A stretch of 11,354 nucleotides of DNA from Hydrogenophaga sp. (GTDB taxonomy: Bacteria > Pseudomonadota > Gammaproteobacteria > Burkholderiales > Burkholderiaceae_C). The notes beneath the pieces were generated by a model. That model made no database searches. It saw only the letters and a list, made by a program, of their open reading frames with translations, and had not been told where the DNA came from. The stretch lies in the NCBI GenBank assembly GCA_020047875.1, contig JAIFNE010000174.1:1-11354 (forward strand). Direction: 5' to 3'. The position numbers and the translations under genes were made by a program. Positions 7,667 through 11,354 of this stretch are shown here, piece by piece (position 1 is the first letter of the stretch; each line of letters begins with the position of its first letter).

Positions 7667-8893
7667 TCAGCGACCGCGCCAGAGCAGCCAGCAACCCACA
7701 GTCGCCACGCCGATCAGCAGTGCTGGAAAGCCCAGCAAGGGTGACCATTGCAGCGCCGCCGCGCCCAGCGCGGGCGCCGCCACGCCGCCCAGTGTGTAGG
7801 AGAGCACCAGCACCGCGGTGCTGTTCACGAGCGTGATGCCTTCTTCGCGCGATCCAATGTCGATCATCACCATGGTGTAGAGGCAACCCCCGGCGCCGCC
7901 CCAGACAAAGGCCACCGGCGCGGCCAGCCAGGGCACACCGGCCACGAAGGGAATCACCAGGGTGGCCACCAGTGTGGTGGCTGCGCAGGCCCGCATGATC
8001 AGCCGGCGCGCCGCAAACTCATCCCCAAAGCGCTGCTGCGGATGGTGCGCCAGCCGGTCGGCCAGCAAGCCGGCGGGCAGCATGGTGAGGGCGCTGCCCA
8101 GGCCGCTGGCCGACACCAGCAGCGCAGCCGCCGCTGCACCCAGGCCGAGCGCCAGTCCGTACAGCGGCAGGATGGCCGTGATGCCGCTTTCGAAAAAACC
8201 ACCAATGAAGCCGATCGCCATGGTGAGCGGATGGGCCAGAAAAGCGTGCCACACGCCGCCAAGACCGACACGGGCGCTGTGGGCATCGGCCGCGGGTGGC
8301 AGGCGCGGAATGACCAGGCTCCAGCACATGCCCACCACCAGCAGGGCCAGCGCCACCCAGAGCGCGGCGTCGCCCTCTGGTCCCACCCAGACCAGCAGGG
8401 CCGGGCCAATCACAAACGTGGTGCCGACCATGGTTTCGAAAACGCCGATCGCGCGCCCGCGCTGACCCGGCGGCGCAAACTCCGCCACCACCGCCTCGGC
8501 CAGCACCCAGCGCAGCCCCGAGGCCATGCCGCCGACCAGGTTGAACACGAACCACGCCAGCAGCGAAGGCGTCAGCAGAAAACCCGCCGCGGTGAGCACC
8601 GGCACCACCGCCGCCAGCCAGAGGGTGGGGCGCCGGCCCAGGCGCTGGGTGATCGCCGAGGCAAACGGTGTCATGCAGAAAATGCCCAGCCAGGCGGTGG
8701 CAGCAAACAGGCCGATGACCGCGGTAGACACCCCTGCATCGCTGAGCCGCAGCACCAGAAAGGGCGTGAGCATGAAGTAGCCCACCAGTTCAAAAAAAGT
8801 GGAGCCGAAGATGGCCCACAGCCCCAGGCGTGCGCGGGCTGGCGCCTCAACACACCCGGTGCCGGGCGGTGGTGGCAGCGGGTGTTCGCTCAT
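7667..8893 (-). CDS. Major facilitator superfamily transporter (YcaD-like)
   Basis: A 408-residue protein with about twelve hydrophobic segments in the pattern of the major facilitator superfamily. Between segments 2 and 3 it carries the loop FASAITQRLGRRPT, a variant of MFS motif A. Segments 4-5 read GLRWVLAEAVVAEFAPPGQRGRAIG, as in the YcaD-like branch, whose substrates are mostly unknown. The gene starts inside the end of the upstream phosphatase gene with an ATGA overlap and has no ribosome binding site of its own, so translation is probably coupled. The pairing with a sugar-phosphatase-like HAD enzyme hints at a metabolite or its dephosphorylated product as substrate; this is inference. 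It converges with the YeeE/YedE gene, 11 bases away. Confidence 0.88.
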   Translation of the reverse strand: MSEHPLPPPPGTGCVEAPARARLGLWAIFGSTFFELVGYFMLTPFLVLRLSDAGVSTAVIGLFAATAWLGIFCMTPFASAITQRLGRRPTLWLAAVVPVLTAAGFLLTPSLLAWFVFNLVGGMASGLRWVLAEAVVAEFAPPGQRGRAIGVFETMVGTTFVIGPALLVWVGPEGDAALWVALALLVVGMCWSLVIPRLPPAADAHSARVGLGGVWHAFLAHPLTMAIGFIGGFFESGITAILPLYGLALGLGAAAAALLVSASGLGSALTMLPAGLLADRLAHHPQQRFGDEFAARRLIMRACAATTLVATLVIPFVAGVPWLAAPVAFVWGGAGGCLYTMVMIDIGSREEGITLVNSTAVLVLSYTLGGVAAPALGAAALQWSPLLGFPALLIGVATVGCWLLWRGR

Positions 8894-9696
8894 GCGGTGG
8901 TGGTTCTGGCCGCGAACAAGGCGTCGATCACCTCGGCGAAGCCGGCGCCGCGCTCGCTGGGCGTGATGTAGCGCGGCGGGTGCGTCAGCGCGGGCAGGAA
9001 GCGCGCCACGTTGGCCACGCCCACGCTGTTCGGGACGTGGCCGAACATGCGCGCGTCGTTGGTCGAGTCGCCCACATACACCCAGCGCTCCAGCTCGTCA
9101 TCGAGCACGCGACCCAGGTGTTCGCGCACGATCCAGCGCGCGCCCGCCAGTTTGTCGTGATCGCCGATCCAGCCGTTGATGTGGATCGAGCTCACCGTGG
9201 CGTTGAGCCCGTCAGCACGCATCAGCGCCACCACCTGCTCGATCTCGGCCTCGCCCAGGCGGGCAAATTCGCTGTGGTCGATGGCCATGTCGGTTTCGCG
9301 CCCGGCGCTGTCGGTGGCCAGCCGGGCTTGCGGCACGTTGCGCAGGATGTGCTGTGCCGCCGTCTGCAAACGCGCGAAGTTTGCGCGCCGCACCGACTCG
9401 CTTTGCAAATAGGTTTTTTGAAGTTGACCGGTAGCGCCCGGATTGAGCGCCACCGCCCCGTTTTCGGCCACGATGGCATTGACCGGCCAGGCCATGGCGA
9501 AAGCCTCGCTCCAGCCGGCGGGCCGCCCGGTGATCGCAAACACCGGCAGACCGGCGCTGCGAAGCCGGTGCAGCGCGGCCAGCGCGTCGGGTGTGATCGC
9601 GCCGTCGGTGGTGAGGGTGTCGTCGATGTCGGTGAGCACACCGCAGACGGCGGCGCGCGAACCGCGGGACCAGTGGGAAAGCGGGATAAGGCTCAT
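8890..9696 (-). CDS. HAD-IIB family phosphatase
   Basis: A 268-residue haloacid dehalogenase-like hydrolase. The four motifs are in order: D23-x-D25-x-T27 (LTDIDDTL, nucleophile and acid/base), T56 in ITGRP, K182 in GDHDKLAGARW, and GDSTNDARMF with D210 and D214 for magnesium. The AENGAV motif and the long cap between motifs II and III place it in subfamily IIB, which includes sugar phosphatases such as sucrose-phosphatase and mannosyl-3-phosphoglycerate phosphatase. The substrate cannot be read from sequence. ATG 9694-9696 was chosen because the HAD core begins 20 residues later; extending upstream adds a basic leader that would overlap the riboswitch on the other strand. No ribosome binding site is evident. 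It forms an operon with the MFS gene. Confidence 0.87.
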   Translation of the reverse strand: MSLIPLSHWSRGSRAAVCGVLTDIDDTLTTDGAITPDALAALHRLRSAGLPVFAITGRPAGWSEAFAMAWPVNAIVAENGAVALNPGATGQLQKTYLQSESVRRANFARLQTAAQHILRNVPQARLATDSAGRETDMAIDHSEFARLGEAEIEQVVALMRADGLNATVSSIHINGWIGDHDKLAGARWIVREHLGRVLDDELERWVYVGDSTNDARMFGHVPNSVGVANVARFLPALTHPPRYITPSERGAGFAEVIDALFAARTTTA

Positions 9697-9739
9697 GGAA
9701 GGCCGGCAGTTTCGCACACCGCGTCGGGCGGGCCTGCGA

Positions 9740-9745
9740 TAGAAT
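9740..9745 (+). promoter_or_regulatory. -10 box of the ahcY promoter
   Basis: TAGAAT differs from TATAAT at one position and lies about eight bases before the riboswitch, so transcription would begin at about 9752-9753, right at the first base of the P1 helix. The -35 region is poor (TTCGCA at 9711-9716 is too far away). The -10 lies inside a perfect inverted repeat GCGAT-AGA-ATCGC (9736-9748). Confidence 0.6.
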
Positions 9746-9752
9746 CGCGGCT

Positions 9753-9831
9753 TCCGAGGAGCGTTGCAGCGCACCCCCGACTCCGGTCGGCGAGGGGCGT
9801 GAGGCTCGGAGTCATCTTGCAACGACGCTCA
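9753..9831 (+). ncRNA. S-adenosylhomocysteine (SAH) riboswitch
   Basis: The sequence fits the SAH riboswitch class found upstream of ahcY in beta- and gamma-proteobacteria. Helix P1 is TCCGAG (9753-9758) with CTCGGA (9805-9810). The conserved GAGGAGCG and the GAGGCTCGG core are present. Within the loop, CCGAC (9777-9781) pairs with GTCGG (9786-9790) to cap P2. The pseudoknot is GAGCGT (9759-9764) with ACGCTC (9825-9830). Binding of SAH in this class raises expression of the downstream recycling gene. The position in the leader of ahcY agrees with that role. Confidence 0.93.
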
Positions 9832-9860
9832 TCCACTGACTTGGTGCGATGGGTTTTTTT
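9831..9860 (+). terminator. Possible expression-platform hairpin with T run
   Basis: After the riboswitch, ATC-CAC can pair with GTG-c-GAT (9831-9850, one bulge), followed by GGG and seven T residues ending at about 9860. This could be a weak intrinsic terminator that competes with the pseudoknot, because its 5' arm starts directly after the pseudoknot strand. The stem is short and not GC-rich, so the call is tentative. Control of translation is the alternative. Confidence 0.35.
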
Positions 9861-9898
9861 GTCCGTTCGTCGCGCCGGCAGGGGTTCACCAACCACCC

Positions 9899-9904
9899 AA
9901 GGAG
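9899..9904 (+). promoter_or_regulatory. Ribosome binding site of ahcY
   Basis: AAGGAG lies seven bases before the ATG at 9912. This settles the start over the longer in-frame extension that begins at 9849. Confidence 0.85.
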
Positions 9905-9911
9905 CGCATCC

Positions 9912-11348
9912 ATGAACGCACGAATTCCCTCACCCGCCATCAACGCAGACTGCGTCATTGCCGACATCGGCCTGGCCGACTGGGGCCGCAAAGAAATCAA
10001 GATTGCCGAGACCGAAATGCCTGGCCTGATGGCCATCCGCGAAGAGTTCGCGGCCAAGCAGCCCCTGAAGGGCGCACGCATCACCGGCTCGCTGCACATG
10101 ACCATTCAAACGGCCGTGCTGATCGAGACCCTTCAGGCGCTGGGTGCCCAGGTGCGCTGGGCCTCGTGCAACATCTTCTCCACGCAGGACCACGCCGCCG
10201 CTGCCATCGCAGCCAAGGGCACGCCGGTGTTCGCCATCAAAGGCGAAACCTTGGCCGACTACTGGGACTACACCCACCGTATCTTCGACTTCGGCGCCGC
10301 CGGCACCGACGGCGAAGGCCCGAACATGATTCTGGACGACGGCGGCGACGCTACGCTGCTCATGCACCTGGGCAAGCGCGCCGAGAAAGACGCCTCGCTG
10401 ATCGCCAACCCCAAGGGCGAAGAAGAAACCTGCCTGTTCGCCGCCATCAAGGCCAAGCTCGCCGTGGACCCCACCTGGTACAGCCGCAAGAGCGCGCAGA
10501 TCATCGGCGTGACCGAAGAAACCACCACCGGCGTGTTGCGCCTGAACGAGATGTCGGCCAAGGGCTCGCTGATGTTCCGCGCCATCAACGTGAACGATTC
10601 GGTGACCAAGAGCAAGTTCGACAACCTCTACGGCTGCCGCGAATCGCTGGTCGATTCGATCAAGCGCGCCACCGACGTGATGATCGCCGGCAAGGTCTGC
10701 GTGGTCGCTGGTTACGGCGATGTGGGCAAGGGCTCGGCCCAGGCTCTGCGTGCCCTGAGCGCCCAGGTGTGGGTGACCGAGATTGACCCGATCAACGCGC
10801 TGCAGGCCGCCATGGAAGGCTTCAAGGTCGTGACCATGGAATACGCCGCTGACAAGTGCGACATCTTCGTGTCTGCCACCGGCAACAAAAACGTGATCCG
10901 TTATGAGCACATGGCGGCCATGAAAGACGAAGCCATCGTCTGCAACATCGGTCACTTCGACAACGAGATCGACGTGGCCTCACTGGAAAAGTGCGAGTGG
11001 GACGAGATCAAACCGCAGGTGGACCACATCAAGTTCCCCGACGGCAAGAAGATCATCTTGCTGGCCAAGGGCCGTCTGGTGAACCTGGGTTGCGCCACCG
11101 GCCACCCCAGCTTCGTCATGAGCTCCAGCTTCGCCAACCAGACCATCGCGCAAATCGAGCTGTTCTGCCACGCCGACGGCTACGATGTGGGCAAGGTCTA
11201 CACCCTGCCCAAGCACCTGGACGAAAAAGTGGCGCGTCTGCACTTGGGCAAGGTTGGCGCGATGCTCACCGTGCTCACCGACGAGCAGGCCGCCTACATC
11301 GGCGTGCCGAAGCAGGGCCCCTACAAGGCCAATTCCTACCGGTATTGA
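9912..11348 (+). CDS. ahcY: S-adenosylhomocysteine hydrolase (adenosylhomocysteinase)
   Basis: A complete 478-residue cytosolic enzyme that splits S-adenosylhomocysteine into adenosine and homocysteine, clearing the product inhibitor of methyltransferases and feeding the methyl cycle. Substrate residues are seen at H62 (TGSLHMTIQTA), D142/D143 (LDDGGD), the EETTTG motif near 203, and K233, D237, N238 and C242 (TKSKFDNLYGC). The NAD-binding loop is GYGDVGKG (267-274). The insert at about 155-195 (between GKRAEKDA and TWYSRKSA) is typical of bacterial and plant forms and absent from the animal enzyme. The C-terminus ends in the family's YRY, which contributes to the neighbouring subunit's cofactor site in the tetramer. 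Expression is under the SAH riboswitch in its leader. In relatives metF often follows, but the window ends six bases after the stop. Confidence 0.98.
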   Translation: MNARIPSPAINADCVIADIGLADWGRKEIKIAETEMPGLMAIREEFAAKQPLKGARITGSLHMTIQTAVLIETLQALGAQVRWASCNIFSTQDHAAAAIAAKGTPVFAIKGETLADYWDYTHRIFDFGAAGTDGEGPNMILDDGGDATLLMHLGKRAEKDASLIANPKGEEETCLFAAIKAKLAVDPTWYSRKSAQIIGVTEETTTGVLRLNEMSAKGSLMFRAINVNDSVTKSKFDNLYGCRESLVDSIKRATDVMIAGKVCVVAGYGDVGKGSAQALRALSAQVWVTEIDPINALQAAMEGFKVVTMEYAADKCDIFVSATGNKNVIRYEHMAAMKDEAIVCNIGHFDNEIDVASLEKCEWDEIKPQVDHIKFPDGKKIILLAKGRLVNLGCATGHPSFVMSSSFANQTIAQIELFCHADGYDVGKVYTLPKHLDEKVARLHLGKVGAMLTVLTDEQAAYIGVPKQGPYKANSYRY

Positions 11349-11354
11349 TTGGCC

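Noticed and set aside
7748..8971. A 407-codon open frame on the plus strand opposite the MFS gene
   Set aside because: Its composition (runs of R, Q, H and G) is typical of an antisense shadow; the minus-strand MFS protein has regular membrane segments and motif A.
8830..9915. A 361-codon open frame on the plus strand opposite the HAD gene, running through the riboswitch
   Set aside because: It crosses a structured RNA and the HAD motifs lie on the other strand in the expected order.
9930..10955. A 341-codon open frame on the minus strand within ahcY
   Set aside because: The plus strand encodes a complete, highly conserved AhcY; the antisense frame has low-complexity composition and no family features.

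Overview
The window looks like chromosomal DNA of a GC-rich beta-proteobacterium, most likely Burkholderiales and probably Comamonadaceae (Hydrogenophaga- or Acidovorax-like). The evidence is the codon usage, the AhcY sequence with an S-adenosylhomocysteine (SAH) riboswitch in front of it, and the neighbouring gene types. The genus is an inference.

Left part (1-3012): a UvrA-family ATPase runs in from the left edge. Its reading frame breaks at about 1260, where roughly 22 bases of a conserved block are missing. Directly after its stop codon lies a decayed copy of a small cysteine-cluster (YkgJ-like) gene. An intact relative of that gene sits at 5661-5987. The decayed copy has lost its start codon, carries compensating +1 and -4 frameshifts, and has stops near the end.

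Middle part (3013-5660): between the decayed and intact copies lie a large multi-pass membrane protein of unknown function, visibly richer in A+T than its neighbours, and a convergently oriented vagC/vapB-vapC toxin-antitoxin pair. The layout decayed copy, cargo, intact copy suggests acquired DNA.

Right part (5661-11354): this is ordinary chromosomal content. It holds the cysteine-cluster gene, a small tail-anchored coiled-coil protein, a YeeE/YedE (TsuA-like) sulfur-compound transporter, and a two-gene operon on the minus strand (HAD-IIB phosphatase, then an MFS transporter, joined by an ATGA overlap). Last comes ahcY, encoding S-adenosylhomocysteine hydrolase, preceded by a well-formed SAH riboswitch with a -10 box at the right distance. 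The riboswitch should turn ahcY on when SAH accumulates, so this part serves the activated methyl cycle.

I see no tRNA, rRNA, CRISPR array, insertion sequence or replication origin. I do not see a convincing new multi-gene system. The least explained items are the paralogue-flanked insert, the broken uvrA and the unknown membrane protein.
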